A stretch of DNA of 64,000 bases, from assembly GCA_028708845.1 (NCBI GenBank), contig JAQVXZ010000013.1:1-64000 (forward strand), read 5' to 3'. A model generated the notes under the pieces. It ran no database searches. It saw only the letters and a list, made by a program, of their open reading frames with translations, and had not been told where the DNA came from. Numbering within the stretch: the stretch's first letter is position 1; every line of letters begins with the position of its first letter. The position numbers and the translations under genes are program-made. This document shows, one piece after another, positions 43,294-52,172 of the stretch. The stretch is from Bacteroidales bacterium. GTDB taxonomy: Bacteria; Bacteroidota; Bacteroidia; Bacteroidales; P3.

Positions 43294-44137
43294 TGGTAAG
43301 GGAGGTACAGGAAAGTCCTCTATTTGTGCAGCATTTATCTCTATTGCAAAGAATGTAATTGCTGTTGATTGTGACGTTGATGCAGCAAACTTATATTTAA
43401 TATTTCCACCAAAGAATACCATAGAAACAAATTATATATCTGGCAAGAATGCTATTATCCATCAAGATAAATGCACTCAGTGTGGATTATGTAAGGAATT
43501 ATGTCAGTTTGATGCAATAAATATTGCAGAAGGAAAGTTTGAAGTAGATTCAATATCTTGTGATGGATGTGCTCTTTGTTTTAGAAAATGTCCAACCAAA
43601 GCAATAGAAATGGTTGATTCGGACGATAGTAAACTATATTTTGGTGATTTCCGTAATGGTTCTATCATTTATGGTAGATTATCGCCAGGAGAGGAAAACT
43701 CAGGTAAGTTTATTTCTGTTGTTAGAAGTCTTGCTAGAGAAAAATCTAAGGAGCTTGGAATAGAGGATATCATTATAGATGGACCTCCTGGAATTGGATG
43801 CCCTTTTATGTCAACCATAACCGGAGTTGATAAAGTAGTAGTAGTTACTGAACCTTCTATGTCGGGTCTTGTTGATTTGAAAAGAAGCATAGATGTGGCT
43901 CAAAGCTTTATGCAGGAGATTTATGTTATTATTAATAAATATGACTTAAACCCAGAGGTTACTAATCAGATTAAAGAATATTGCTTAGAAAAGAATATTG
44001 AAATTATTGCTTTTCTTCCATTCGATAAAGAGGTGGTTGATGCAATGATAAATGGTCAAACTATAATTGAATATAATAGTGAGTCTGATATATCTAATAG
44101 AATTAGAGAAGCATATCAGATTGTTTTTAAAAGTTAA
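43274..44137 (+). CDS. MinD-family P-loop ATPase with 2x[4Fe-4S] ferredoxin insert, second copy (287 aa)
   Basis: A paralogue of the preceding ATPase: Walker A SGKGGTGKSSIC, ferredoxin insert CTQCGLCKELC and CDGCALCFRKCP at residues ~65-120, switch II region DGPPGIGCPFMSTITG. The start at 43274 overlaps the upstream gene by 20 bp in another frame, which indicates tight coupling and probable equal expression, consistent with a heterodimer. The spacer to mrp is 14 bp. The two copies share only moderate similarity, so they are an old pair. Confidence 0.88.
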   Translation: MEIAFLSGKGGTGKSSICAAFISIAKNVIAVDCDVDAANLYLIFPPKNTIETNYISGKNAIIHQDKCTQCGLCKELCQFDAINIAEGKFEVDSISCDGCALCFRKCPTKAIEMVDSDDSKLYFGDFRNGSIIYGRLSPGEENSGKFISVVRSLAREKSKELGIEDIIIDGPPGIGCPFMSTITGVDKVVVVTEPSMSGLVDLKRSIDVAQSFMQEIYVIINKYDLNPEVTNQIKEYCLEKNIEIIAFLPFDKEVVDAMINGQTIIEYNSESDISNRIREAYQIVFKS

Positions 44138-44151
44138 CTAATAACAAACAC

Positions 44152-44937
44152 ATGGAAAAAATAGAGTTAAAATCAATAAAGAATATTATTGTCGTTGCTT
44201 CCGGAAAAGGAGGGGTTGGCAAATCAACCGTATCGGCAAACCTTGCTTTAGGTCTTAGTAGAAAAGGTCTTAAAGTAGGCTTAGTAGATGCAGATATTTA
44301 CGGACCATCGGTTCCTGCAATGTTTGGTCTTGGAATGCAAGATGTAGCACAGTTCGAAGAAGAGGGTAAAACAAGAATTCTTCCAATTGAAAAGTTTGGA
44401 ATAAAACTAATGTCACTTGGTTTCCTTGTTCCTCTTGAAAAAGCAATTGTTTGGAGAGGTCCACTTGCTGCAAATGCTGTTAAACAACTTTTCACAGATG
44501 TTGTTTGGGGTGAGTTAGATTATCTAATTGTTGACTTTCCTCCTGGCACAGGCGATGTTCACCTAACAACTTTCCAAGATATTAGAGTAGATGGTGCAAT
44601 CATTGTAACAACTCCTCAGGCTATTGCTGTTAATGATGCAAGAAAAAGTGCAGAGATGCTAACCAATGAGGGCTTAGCAATTCCTTTTATTGGTATTGTT
44701 GAGAATATGTCATGGTTTACGCCACTTAATCATCCTGAAGAAAAGTATTATATCTTCGGAAAGGGTGGTGGAAAAATCATTGCACAAGAATTCTATACCA
44801 CATTGCTTGCTCAACTACCTTTAATTCAAGACAGATTTGTTGATGGCAGGCTTAACCTATATATGAGCGATAAAACTCCTATGATGGCATTGTTTGACGA
44901 TCTTGCAGATAAGGTTATTGAGAAATCTAAGAAATAG
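44152..44937 (+). CDS. Mrp/ApbC-type iron-sulfur carrier ATPase, short form (261 aa)
   Basis: A P-loop ATPase with Walker A ASGKGGVGKSTVSANLA at residue ~16 and family blocks VDADIYGPSVPAMFGL and VDFPPGTGDVHLT. It lacks the N-terminal DUF59 (MIP18-like) domain seen in full-length Mrp. The usual C-terminal CxxC is absent: the region reads WFTPLNHPEEKYYIFGKGGG, as in many Bacteroidota versions. It ends the six-gene cluster. Proposed role: Fe-S cluster transfer. A second, longer mrp may exist elsewhere in the genome. Confidence 0.88.
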   Translation: MEKIELKSIKNIIVVASGKGGVGKSTVSANLALGLSRKGLKVGLVDADIYGPSVPAMFGLGMQDVAQFEEEGKTRILPIEKFGIKLMSLGFLVPLEKAIVWRGPLAANAVKQLFTDVVWGELDYLIVDFPPGTGDVHLTTFQDIRVDGAIIVTTPQAIAVNDARKSAEMLTNEGLAIPFIGIVENMSWFTPLNHPEEKYYIFGKGGGKIIAQEFYTTLLAQLPLIQDRFVDGRLNLYMSDKTPMMALFDDLADKVIEKSKK

Positions 44938-45069
44938 AAATCTAATCATTTTTCTGTTTCTTCGTTTCAGTAAATCATCTTAATATTATATTGATTAATT
45001 GATTAATATGGCAATTAAATAAGGTCGTGTTAAAGGAATTTCTTAAATTTGCACATTAATTTATTAATT
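44938..45069. other. Spacer with promoter box for the kinase gene
   Basis: It contains the recurrent spacer word CTTCGTTTCAGTAAAT (near 44961-44976) and the promoter box TAAATTTG at 45044-45051. No terminator was recognised after mrp. Confidence 0.4.
45044..45051 (+). promoter_or_regulatory. Promoter box for the BadF-type kinase
   Basis: TAAATTTG matches TAnnTTTG and lies 18 bases before the ATG at 45070. Its position rules out the ATG at 45049 as a normal start. Confidence 0.55.
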
Positions 45070-45915
45070 ATGTTATTAATTTGTGATAGTGGATCAACAA
45101 AGGCCGATTGGTGTTTGGTTGATAAAGATAATAAAAGGAAGTTTTTCTCTACTTGTGGGATGAACCCCTATAATATTACAGCTGAAGCAATAGGTCAAGA
45201 GATTGAATCTGTTCTTATGTCCAATATTAATCCTAAGGATGTTCTTAATCTAAAGTTTTATGGTGCAGGATGTAGTGCGGAGGTGAAGAAAAAAGAACTT
45301 AAAGACCTTTTCTCTACCTATTTTACTAATGCCTCAATTTATATAGACCACGATTTGCTTGGTGCTGCTAGGGCATTATGCGGAAAAGAAAAAGGGCTTT
45401 GTGCTATTTTAGGCACTGGTTCCAATTCTTGTCTCTACGACGGTGAAGATATTACAGAAAACATTCCAGCCTTAGGTTATGTGCTTTGTGATGAGGGTGC
45501 TGGTACTAATATTGGTAAGTTAATTCTTCGCAACTATCTACGTCACCTTCTTCCAAAAGACTTAGAGAAAGAATTTGCTGAGCTTTATCCTGGTGAGGAA
45601 TCAGATTTCCTTAATAGACTATATAAAGGTAGCGTTCCAAACTATTTTTTAGCCTCTTTTGCTAAATTTGTAACAGATAGAAAAGATAATGAATATTGCC
45701 GTAATTTAATTAAGGAATGCTTTGTTTCCTTTTTCGAAAACCAAGTAGTTTTATATTCAGATTATACTAATTACAAAATCAATGTGGTTGGTAGTGTAGG
45801 TTTTATATGTAAGGATATTTTCAAAGAAGTAGCCTCAATATATGGTCAAGAGGTAGGGAAATTTATCAAAGCTCCTCTTGTCGATTTAGTGGATTTCCAC
45901 TTTTATTTAGACTAA
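45070..45915 (+). CDS. BadF/BadG-type ATPase, probable N-acetylglucosamine kinase-like (281 aa)
   Basis: An ASKHA-fold sugar-kinase-like protein. It starts MLLICDSGSTKADWCLVDKD (phosphate 1 motif DSGSTKADW). GTGSNSCLYDG near residue 118 is phosphate 2, and CDEGAGTNIGKL near 145 and GSVGFICKDIF near 245 follow. The start at 45070 is chosen because the promoter box lies at 45044-45051 and the motif begins immediately. Such proteins are common in Bacteroidota and are often called N-acetylglucosamine kinases; a role in cell-wall sugar recycling is plausible. It is a monocistronic gene with purA downstream after 90 bp. Confidence 0.8.
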   Translation: MLLICDSGSTKADWCLVDKDNKRKFFSTCGMNPYNITAEAIGQEIESVLMSNINPKDVLNLKFYGAGCSAEVKKKELKDLFSTYFTNASIYIDHDLLGAARALCGKEKGLCAILGTGSNSCLYDGEDITENIPALGYVLCDEGAGTNIGKLILRNYLRHLLPKDLEKEFAELYPGEESDFLNRLYKGSVPNYFLASFAKFVTDRKDNEYCRNLIKECFVSFFENQVVLYSDYTNYKINVVGSVGFICKDIFKEVASIYGQEVGKFIKAPLVDLVDFHFYLD

Positions 45916-45941
45916 ATGCGTCATAATCGATAAAAAAATTG

Positions 45942-45949
45942 TATTTTCG
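45942..45949 (+). promoter_or_regulatory. Possible purA promoter box
   Basis: TATTTTCG, one base off TAnnTTTG, 56 bases before the purA ATG. Weak; the repeated GTACTTAGTTT-like words downstream could also matter. Confidence 0.3.
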
Positions 45950-46005
45950 CACTTAGTTTGTACATAAATTGTACTTAGTTTTTATTTCAAATTTAGATTA
46001 TTATA

Positions 46006-47298
46006 ATGAATAAAATTGATGTTTTACTTGGATTACAGTGGGGTGATGAAGGTAAGGGGAAGATTGTTGATGTTTTAACACCTCAATATGATATAATAGC
46101 TCGATTTCAAGGCGGTCCAAATGCTGGACACACACTAGAGTTCCAAGGCACCAAACACGTATTAAATATTATTCCTTCTGGGATATTCCATTCTGAGAAG
46201 CAAAATATAATTGGAAATGGAGTGTTGATTGAACCTCTAATTTTCCAAAGAGAGATAAGAGACTTAAAGGCAAGAGACGTTAACCCTAACCAAAACTTAT
46301 TTGTTTCCAAAAAAGCTCATCTAATTACTCCTTCGCATAGGATGTTAGATATGGCTAATGAACAAGCAAAAGGATTACAAAAGATTGGCTCAACCCTTAA
46401 AGGAATTGGACCAACTTATACAGACAAAATTGCTCGTATTGGACTAAGAGTAGGGGATATTCTGAAAAGTGATTGGTTGGATAGATATAACGATCTAAAA
46501 GAAGACCACCTAAGATTATTAAAATCTTTAGGATATGATTTAGGTTCATTCAAAATCGACGAAATCCCTTTCTTAGAATACGAAAGAAGATGGATGGAGT
46601 CATTAGAAACACTTAAAACATTTACGTTTATTGATAGCGAATACTTCCTTAACGATGCATTAAAACAAGGAAAGAAGATATTAGCAGAAGGAGCTCAAGG
46701 GTCAATGCTTGATATTGATTTTGGGTCTTATCCTTTTGTAACTTCTTCAAGCACAATAACAGCAGGCGTATGCTCAGGCTTAGGAATAGCTCCATCAAAT
46801 ATTGGAAGAGTTTATGGACTTTGTAAGGCATATTGCACAAGAGTAGGTAGTGGTCCTTTCCCAACTGAATTATTTGATGAAACTGGTGATAGACTAAGAC
46901 AAGCTGGAAGAGAGTTTGGTTCAACAACAGGACGTCCTCGTAGATGTGGTTGGATTGATATCCCTGCATTGAATTATGCTTGCATGCTTAATGGAGTTAC
47001 CGACCTAGTAGTAACTAAGGTGGATGTGATGAACGACTTCGACACAGTGAAAATGTGTGTTAAATATAAAATAGAAGGAAAAGAAACTCTTCAAATACCT
47101 TATGATTTAGGTGAGAAGATTGAGCCAATTCTTCAGAACTACCAAGGATGGAATAGTAACCTTCAAGGGATTAAAACGTACAATGAATTGCCGTCGGACT
47201 TAAAGGACTATATTAAGGCAATAGAAGATATAACAGGAGTTAAGGTTGCAATTGTTTCAACAAGCCCTGATAGAGAAGATACAATATTTAAAATATAA
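46006..47298 (+). CDS. purA: Adenylosuccinate synthetase
   Basis: Joins IMP and aspartate with GTP to give adenylosuccinate in AMP synthesis. The GTP loop is QWGDEGKGKIVD at ~residue 10, with its catalytic Asp; the IMP loop NAGHTLEFQG follows at ~38. GSTTGRPRRCGWID near residue 300 is the aspartate/IMP region. The length of 430 is standard. The start at 46006 fits the family. It is followed by an envelope gene after 19 bp. Confidence 0.97.
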   Translation: MNKIDVLLGLQWGDEGKGKIVDVLTPQYDIIARFQGGPNAGHTLEFQGTKHVLNIIPSGIFHSEKQNIIGNGVLIEPLIFQREIRDLKARDVNPNQNLFVSKKAHLITPSHRMLDMANEQAKGLQKIGSTLKGIGPTYTDKIARIGLRVGDILKSDWLDRYNDLKEDHLRLLKSLGYDLGSFKIDEIPFLEYERRWMESLETLKTFTFIDSEYFLNDALKQGKKILAEGAQGSMLDIDFGSYPFVTSSSTITAGVCSGLGIAPSNIGRVYGLCKAYCTRVGSGPFPTELFDETGDRLRQAGREFGSTTGRPRRCGWIDIPALNYACMLNGVTDLVVTKVDVMNDFDTVKMCVKYKIEGKETLQIPYDLGEKIEPILQNYQGWNSNLQGIKTYNELPSDLKDYIKAIEDITGVKVAIVSTSPDREDTIFKI

Positions 47299-47317
47299 AT
47301 ATAATCTATAATAAATT

Positions 47318-48418
47318 ATGAGAAAATTTTTGTTGGCAATAGCTTTATTCGCTTGTGTGTTATCAGCCCAAGGTCAGAAATTAAGACTTTCAGATATTCC
47401 TCAAGAAGTAAGAATGGGTCTAGAAAACACTTATACTGACTACAAATTACTTGGCTGGTTTTTCGAAACAGGACAATACGTTGCAGAAATAGATATTGAT
47501 AATAGAACAGGTAGGGTTTTCCTTACAGCTAATGGTAATTGGCAGTTCACAATCTTTAATGTTCCAGAACAAGAACTACCTACTTTGGTTGCAAATTATT
47601 TTATCAACAATTACCCAGGTTATAGAATAAAGAAATCAGAATATGTGGAAGACTATGGTGGCGATAACTATTATAGGCTTGTTATTTCCATGAAAGGAAT
47701 AGGTCAGACAGAATACGAGATGATTTATGACACAAGAGGAAAGCTTATCAAGACCAATGCACCTGACCCAGACTATGTGAAGAAAGATTATATTGCAAGA
47801 TTAAACCCTGAGGATATTGAGCGCCAACAAAAGAAAATGGCAGAAAGAACAGCATTACCAGGAACTGGACTTCAAATAGGAGATGAAAACTATGTTGCAG
47901 CAAATAAAGACCCTGAGGGTAGCGGTAAGAAAGGTAGAAAAGTAGATATTGCAGCTCCAGAGGCTCTAAATACTCCAAAGATACCAGAATCAGTTACTAA
48001 AGCTTTTGAAAAGAAATACCCAAGAATTGAGGTTGACGAGTGGAATATGGAAGATACTTGCTATAATGCAAACTTCAAAAATCGTCAAAACACTAATCTT
48101 CAAGCATTATTTATGCCTGATGGTTCAATAGTTACTGTTACAACCGATATTGAGAAAGCTCGTTATCCTCGTTTGATTATGAAAGATCTTAATGAGCGTT
48201 ATCCAAATGCTAAGGTTTCAATTATTCGCAAGGTTGAATACGATATTAAGTATAGAAGAACTGTGACAGATAGAAAACTTGATCAATACTTTTACGTAGA
48301 ACTAACTGAAAAGATAAGAGGAAGAAAAGACGTTAAAACTATAAAACTTCTTTACGACAAGTCATTCAAATATCAAGGCCTAGCAGGAACTGGTGATGAT
48401 TACGAATACGAAGATTAA
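47318..48418 (+). CDS. Secreted PepSY/BLIP-like repeat protein (366 aa)
   Basis: A periplasmic or outer-membrane protein with a signal peptide (MRKFLLAIALFACVLSAQGQ). The mature part has three or four PepSY/BLIP-like modules (PF11396-type), each a strand-helix pattern beginning with a proline-rich start and a hydrophobic helix: DIPQEVRMGLENTYTDYKLL, VPEQELPTLVANYFINNYPG and IPESVTKAFEKKYPRIEVDE. A linker between ~160 and 220 is rich in Lys and Gly. The role is unknown; such proteins are widespread in Bacteroidota. It lies 9 bp before the OstA-like gene and may be co-transcribed. Confidence 0.7.
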   Translation: MRKFLLAIALFACVLSAQGQKLRLSDIPQEVRMGLENTYTDYKLLGWFFETGQYVAEIDIDNRTGRVFLTANGNWQFTIFNVPEQELPTLVANYFINNYPGYRIKKSEYVEDYGGDNYYRLVISMKGIGQTEYEMIYDTRGKLIKTNAPDPDYVKKDYIARLNPEDIERQQKKMAERTALPGTGLQIGDENYVAANKDPEGSGKKGRKVDIAAPEALNTPKIPESVTKAFEKKYPRIEVDEWNMEDTCYNANFKNRQNTNLQALFMPDGSIVTVTTDIEKARYPRLIMKDLNERYPNAKVSIIRKVEYDIKYRRTVTDRKLDQYFYVELTEKIRGRKDVKTIKLLYDKSFKYQGLAGTGDDYEYED

Positions 48419-48427
48419 TAAAGCAAA

Positions 48428-49957
48428 ATGAAAATAAAGATCATATTTATATTTCTTTGTTTTATAACCTTTACCCCAAATTTATTTAGCCAAAAGAAAA
48501 TAAACTATAAAGCTAATTGGAGCGAAACTCGGCCCTCTTACCCTGATGAAATAATTATGGTGGAGAAGGTCGAGTTTGAGCATGAAGGGATGAGGATGTA
48601 TTGCGATTCAGCTGTTTTCAATGAAAAAGGGAATCACTTTAATGCTTTTGGCAACATACATATTGTTCAGCACGACAGCCTGCATATTTGGGGAGATGAA
48701 CTCTATTACGAGGGAGTAAGCAAGATTGCTGAGATGTATGGAGAGAAAATAATAATGAAAGATAATAATATAACTCTCAATACAACTTACCTAATCTTAG
48801 AAAGAGTTCCAAACACAGTAAGCTATACTCAGTGGGCAGATATCTACGATAATAAGTCAACCCTTAGAAGCAAACAAGCTACATATTATATGTCTGATAA
48901 GGAGATAAGGTTTGCAAAGGATGTTGAAATAAAATCCGAAAAGACTAATATCTTCTCCGATACCATGACCTATAATACTAGTTCTGATATAGCAACTTTC
49001 TATGGTCCAACAAATATAATAACAAGCGATAGCACGTTTATTTATACCGAGCTTGGTTGGTATAGCACAAAAACCGAAGAATCTCAATCTTATTTGCAAT
49101 CTCAAATGATAAATAAAGAAAGATTGCTTCAAGCCGATACATTACTATATAACCCAAATACAAAAATAGGGGAGGGCTTGTCTAATGTTTTTATTGAAGA
49201 TACCGTTCAAAGAATAATCCTTACAGGACAGAGAGCATATATTAACAATGTAGATTCCAATTCATATACTTTCCTAACCCAAACGCCACTTCTTCGCCAA
49301 ATCAATGAAAATGACACATTATATCTTCACGCCGATACACTTTGGGTCAATCACGACACAGCAATGAATGTTAGAGAAATCTTTGCCTATAAGGACGCAA
49401 AGTTTTTCAGAACAGATATTCAAGGAGCAGCCGACTCAATGATGTTTGAGATGTGCGATTCTTTATTAACAATGCTAGGCAGACCAATATTATGGTCAGA
49501 AGAAAGCCAAATAACTGCCGACAGTATTATTATGAACATAGGAAAGAAATCAATATATAGCGTTGAAATGTTTCCTAGGGCTTTTGTAATTCAAGATGCA
49601 GATTCGTTATCAGATACAAGATATAATCAAATATATGGTAAAAGAATGAAAGGCTTTTTCGATAAAAACAATCTCTATCTTGTAGAGGTATATGGAAATG
49701 CTCAATCGGTTTACTATATATGGGAAGAAAATAAAGACAAACCCGATGAGCTCTTGGGAATAAATGTAGGCAAGGGTTCAGATATGAAAATCTATATATC
49801 GAAGAAGAAAATAGATAGAATAACAACCCTAACAGACCCAGTTTTCTTTACAGACGATGAAGAAAAACTAACTAGTGAAGAAAAAGAACTTAAAGGCTTT
49901 GAGTGGAGAATAAAGGAAAGACCACTTAACCCAATGGATATTTTTATTAAAAGATGA
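48428..49957 (+). CDS. OstA-like / LptA-LptD N-domain protein (509 aa)
   Basis: A periplasmic beta-jelly-roll protein of the LPS-transport superfamily. The signal peptide is MKIKIIFIFLCFITFTPNLF. The body shows the OstA repeat rhythm: DSAVFNEKGNHFNAFGNIHI, DELYYEGVSKIAEMYGEKI and TYNTSSDIATFYGPTNII. In Bacteroidota this family probably replaces or complements LptA/LptC. The C-terminal ~100 residues contain the end of the repeats (GKGSDMKIYI) and a short basic tail. It follows the PepSY-like gene by 9 bp, with grpE 47-53 bp downstream. Confidence 0.82.
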   Translation: MKIKIIFIFLCFITFTPNLFSQKKINYKANWSETRPSYPDEIIMVEKVEFEHEGMRMYCDSAVFNEKGNHFNAFGNIHIVQHDSLHIWGDELYYEGVSKIAEMYGEKIIMKDNNITLNTTYLILERVPNTVSYTQWADIYDNKSTLRSKQATYYMSDKEIRFAKDVEIKSEKTNIFSDTMTYNTSSDIATFYGPTNIITSDSTFIYTELGWYSTKTEESQSYLQSQMINKERLLQADTLLYNPNTKIGEGLSNVFIEDTVQRIILTGQRAYINNVDSNSYTFLTQTPLLRQINENDTLYLHADTLWVNHDTAMNVREIFAYKDAKFFRTDIQGAADSMMFEMCDSLLTMLGRPILWSEESQITADSIIMNIGKKSIYSVEMFPRAFVIQDADSLSDTRYNQIYGKRMKGFFDKNNLYLVEVYGNAQSVYYIWEENKDKPDELLGINVGKGSDMKIYISKKKIDRITTLTDPVFFTDDEEKLTSEEKELKGFEWRIKERPLNPMDIFIKR

Positions 49958-50010
49958 CAATCTGTCACCGAAATTGTTAAAGGTATAGAAATTGAAGAAA
50001 AAGGATGAGA

Positions 50011-50571
50011 ATGAAAAAAAAGAACAAAATGAACAAAGAAGAAGTTGAAAACTTAGACACAGAGAAAGAATTAATAGAAGATATCGAATCCCAACCAGTT
50101 GAAGAGGAAACAGAAATAGATAAATTTGAAGAAATGAGTAGGAAATTAGAAGAGATGAACGATAAGTTCCTAAGACTATACTCTGAATTTGAAAACTACA
50201 GGAAGAGAACTGCAAAAGAGAAGATGGAAATGATTAAATTTGCTTCCGAAGATGCAATAAAGGATCTACTTCCAGTTGTTGACGATTACGAAAGAGCTCT
50301 TGAAGACCTTAGCAATCAGGAAAATGCTCCAGAAACAGTAAAAGAAGGAATACAATTAATCTATAATAAGTTTATTAGTTTCCTAACACAAAAAGGAGTA
50401 AAAGAGATTGTGGCAAAAGGGGAGGTGTTTGACGAAAACCTCCACGAAGCAATATCTCAATTCCCAGCACAAGACGAAGCTCAAAAAGGTTGTGTAGTTG
50501 ATGTAGTCCTTAAAGGATACACAATGTACGACAAAGTTATAAGATATTCGAAAGTAGTAGTGGCGATATAA
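50011..50571 (+). CDS. grpE: Nucleotide exchange factor GrpE
   Basis: Exchange factor of the DnaK chaperone. The N-terminal ~55 residues are charged and disordered, followed by the long coiled-coil (LEEMNDKFLRLYSEFENYRK) and the C-terminal beta domain with the signature blocks VVDDYERALEDL and GCVVDVVLKGYTMYDKVIRYSKVVVA. I place the start at the ATG at 50011, six bases after an AAGGA sequence; the ATG at 50005 overlaps that sequence. It lies 9 bp upstream of dnaJ, a classic pair. dnaK is not next to it. Confidence 0.94.
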   Translation: MKKKNKMNKEEVENLDTEKELIEDIESQPVEEETEIDKFEEMSRKLEEMNDKFLRLYSEFENYRKRTAKEKMEMIKFASEDAIKDLLPVVDDYERALEDLSNQENAPETVKEGIQLIYNKFISFLTQKGVKEIVAKGEVFDENLHEAISQFPAQDEAQKGCVVDVVLKGYTMYDKVIRYSKVVVAI

Positions 50572-50580
50572 AAATAAATA

Positions 50581-51741
50581 ATGGCGACAAAGAGAGATTA
50601 TTACGAGGTATTAGGTGTTAGCAAAACGGCTACCGAAGATGAATTAAAGAAATCATACCGTAAACTTGCCCTAAAGTATCATCCAGACAGAAACCCAGGC
50701 GATAAAGAGTCTGAAGAGAAGTTTAAAGAAGCAGCAGAAGCCTACGAAGTACTATCTAATAAAGACAAGAGAGCGAAGTATGACCAATTCGGACATGCAG
50801 GAGTAGATGGACAAGGCTTTGGAGGCGGCGGACAAAACATGAATATGGATGATATCTTCAGCATGTTTGGAGATATATTTGGAGGCTTTGGTGGAGGCGG
50901 ATTCAGTGGTGGCTTTGGTGGACAACGCTCAAGAGGAGGAAGAAGAGTAAATAAAGGAAGCTCTCTAAGAATAAAAGTAAAGCTCACACTTGAAGACATT
51001 GAAAAAGGAGTAGAAAAGAAAATCAAGGTTAATAAATACGTAACCTGCTCAACCTGTCATGGCTCTGGAGCAAAAGAAGGCTCAGATACCACAAACTGCA
51101 CCCAATGTCACGGCTCAGGCTATATTACCCAAGTTCAAAGAACCATACTTGGCAATATGCAAACCCAATCAGTATGTCCAACATGCAGCGGAGAGGGAAA
51201 GATAATTAAAGACAAATGTACCTCATGCCATGGAGATGGAATTGTTAAACAAGAAGAAGTAATAACAATAAATATTCCAGCAGGAGTAGCCGATGGAATG
51301 CAAATATCATTCGCAGGACTAGGCAATGCAGGAGCAAGAAATGGAGTAAATGGAGACTTAATAGTATCTGTTGAAGAACTACCACACGAAGATTTTGAAA
51401 GAGACGGCAACAATATCTGCCATCAAACCTATATAACCGTTTCAGATGCAATTCTAGGAACAACAATAGAAGTACCAACCTTAGGAGGAAAAGCTAAATT
51501 CAAAATTGAGCAAGGCATGAGCTCAGGAAAGGTTTATCGTTTAAGAGGAAAAGGACTGCCAGATGTTAATGGCTATGGAAGAGGAGATATATTAGTAAGG
51601 GTAGATGTTTGGATACCTAAATCCTACTCAAAGGAAGAAAAGAAAATGCTTGAAACCCTTAAAAAGTCAAAGAACTTCGAACCAAATCCCTCGACAAAAG
51701 AAAAGAGTTTCTTCGAGAAAATGAAGAATATGTTTAACTAA
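50581..51741 (+). CDS. dnaJ: Chaperone DnaJ
   Basis: Co-chaperone of DnaK, complete. The J domain has the HPD motif in [14 protein letters not shown] near residue 32. A Gly/Phe-rich linker follows ([14 protein letters not shown]), then the four CxxCxGxG zinc repeats: [24 protein letters not shown] and CTSCHGDG. The C-terminal substrate domain includes [19 protein letters not shown]. The length of 386 is normal. The gene ends with a rho-independent terminator. Confidence 0.97.
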   Translation: MATKRDYYEVLGVSKTATEDELKKSYRKLALKYHPDRNPGDKESEEKFKEAAEAYEVLSNKDKRAKYDQFGHAGVDGQGFGGGGQNMNMDDIFSMFGDIFGGFGGGGFSGGFGGQRSRGGRRVNKGSSLRIKVKLTLEDIEKGVEKKIKVNKYVTCSTCHGSGAKEGSDTTNCTQCHGSGYITQVQRTILGNMQTQSVCPTCSGEGKIIKDKCTSCHGDGIVKQEEVITINIPAGVADGMQISFAGLGNAGARNGVNGDLIVSVEELPHEDFERDGNNICHQTYITVSDAILGTTIEVPTLGGKAKFKIEQGMSSGKVYRLRGKGLPDVNGYGRGDILVRVDVWIPKSYSKEEKKMLETLKKSKNFEPNPSTKEKSFFEKMKNMFN

Positions 51742-51766
51742 TAAACAAGATTCAAAGCTAAAATTT

Positions 51767-51798
51767 AACGCTCACCAATAATAGTGAGCGTTTTTTTT
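51767..51798 (+). terminator. Rho-independent terminator of grpE-dnaJ
   Basis: Stem AACGCTCAC / GTGAGCGTT around CAATAATA, followed by eight Ts. It begins 25 bases after the dnaJ stop codon. Confidence 0.93.
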
Positions 51799-51916
51799 GT
51801 CCTATCTCATCAACTCTTTGATTTACCAAAATGAATCAAAGAGATAATTCCGTGAATCTTTGTTTCAATAAATTAATACGAAGAAATAAATTACTGAATC
51901 TTCGTTTCAATACCCA

Positions 51917-52043
51917 AAAGATGTACATGATTTACCCCAAATGATGTGCATCTTTCGTAGTGAAAGATGTACATCATTTTATTTAAGGAAATCTGTTTGG
52001 GAATTTTGATAAGAAAGCTAAAGGACTTAATCCCATTGTTTCT
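51917..52043 (-). ncRNA. Candidate structured RNA with three-arm switching hairpin (copy A)
   Basis: Three related arms lie at 51917-51933, 51939-51956 and 51962-51979. The middle arm pairs with the right arm (18 positions, one mismatch, loop of 5) or with the left arm (17 positions, two mismatches, loop of 5), so the two stems exclude each other. A minus-strand promoter-like pair, TATATTTG at 52050-52057 and ATTG at 52077-52080 (19-base spacer), points into it. Transcription is not shown; this is a proposal. Confidence 0.3.
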
Positions 52044-52097
52044 ATTATGCAAATATACGAAAAATATCTGTAAAATCAATAGTATTATCATAAAAAA

Positions 52098-52127
52098 GAG
52101 TGGCTACTTATTTAAAAGTAACCACTC
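52098..52127 (-). terminator. Rho-independent terminator of the 1436-aa T9SS gene
   Basis: Stem GAGTGG, TACTT / AAGTA, CCACTC with a TTTAAA-type loop. On the minus strand it is followed by six Ts, 45 bases after the stop codon. It is duplicated at 57119-57148. Confidence 0.85.
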
Positions 52128-52172
52128 CTTAGTGTTTAGATTTTAGAGTTTAATTAACCCTATCTCTATTTG

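Larger units (their letters stand above)
51742..52172. other. Spacer between dnaJ and the giant T9SS gene
   Basis: It contains the dnaJ terminator, a stem CTTTGATT / AATCAAAG at 51816-51842, the left part of a 550-bp duplication (from 51871), the three-arm hairpin, a minus-strand promoter-like motif and the T9SS gene terminator. There is no convincing protein-coding gene. Confidence 0.6.

Noticed and set aside
51891-52091. 66-residue minus-strand ORF, present again at 56912-57112
   Set aside because: Identical in both copies only because the whole non-coding segment is duplicated. It spans the hairpins and its composition is not protein-like (IIe/Leu/Lys-rich, no domain). The identity is better explained at the DNA or RNA level.
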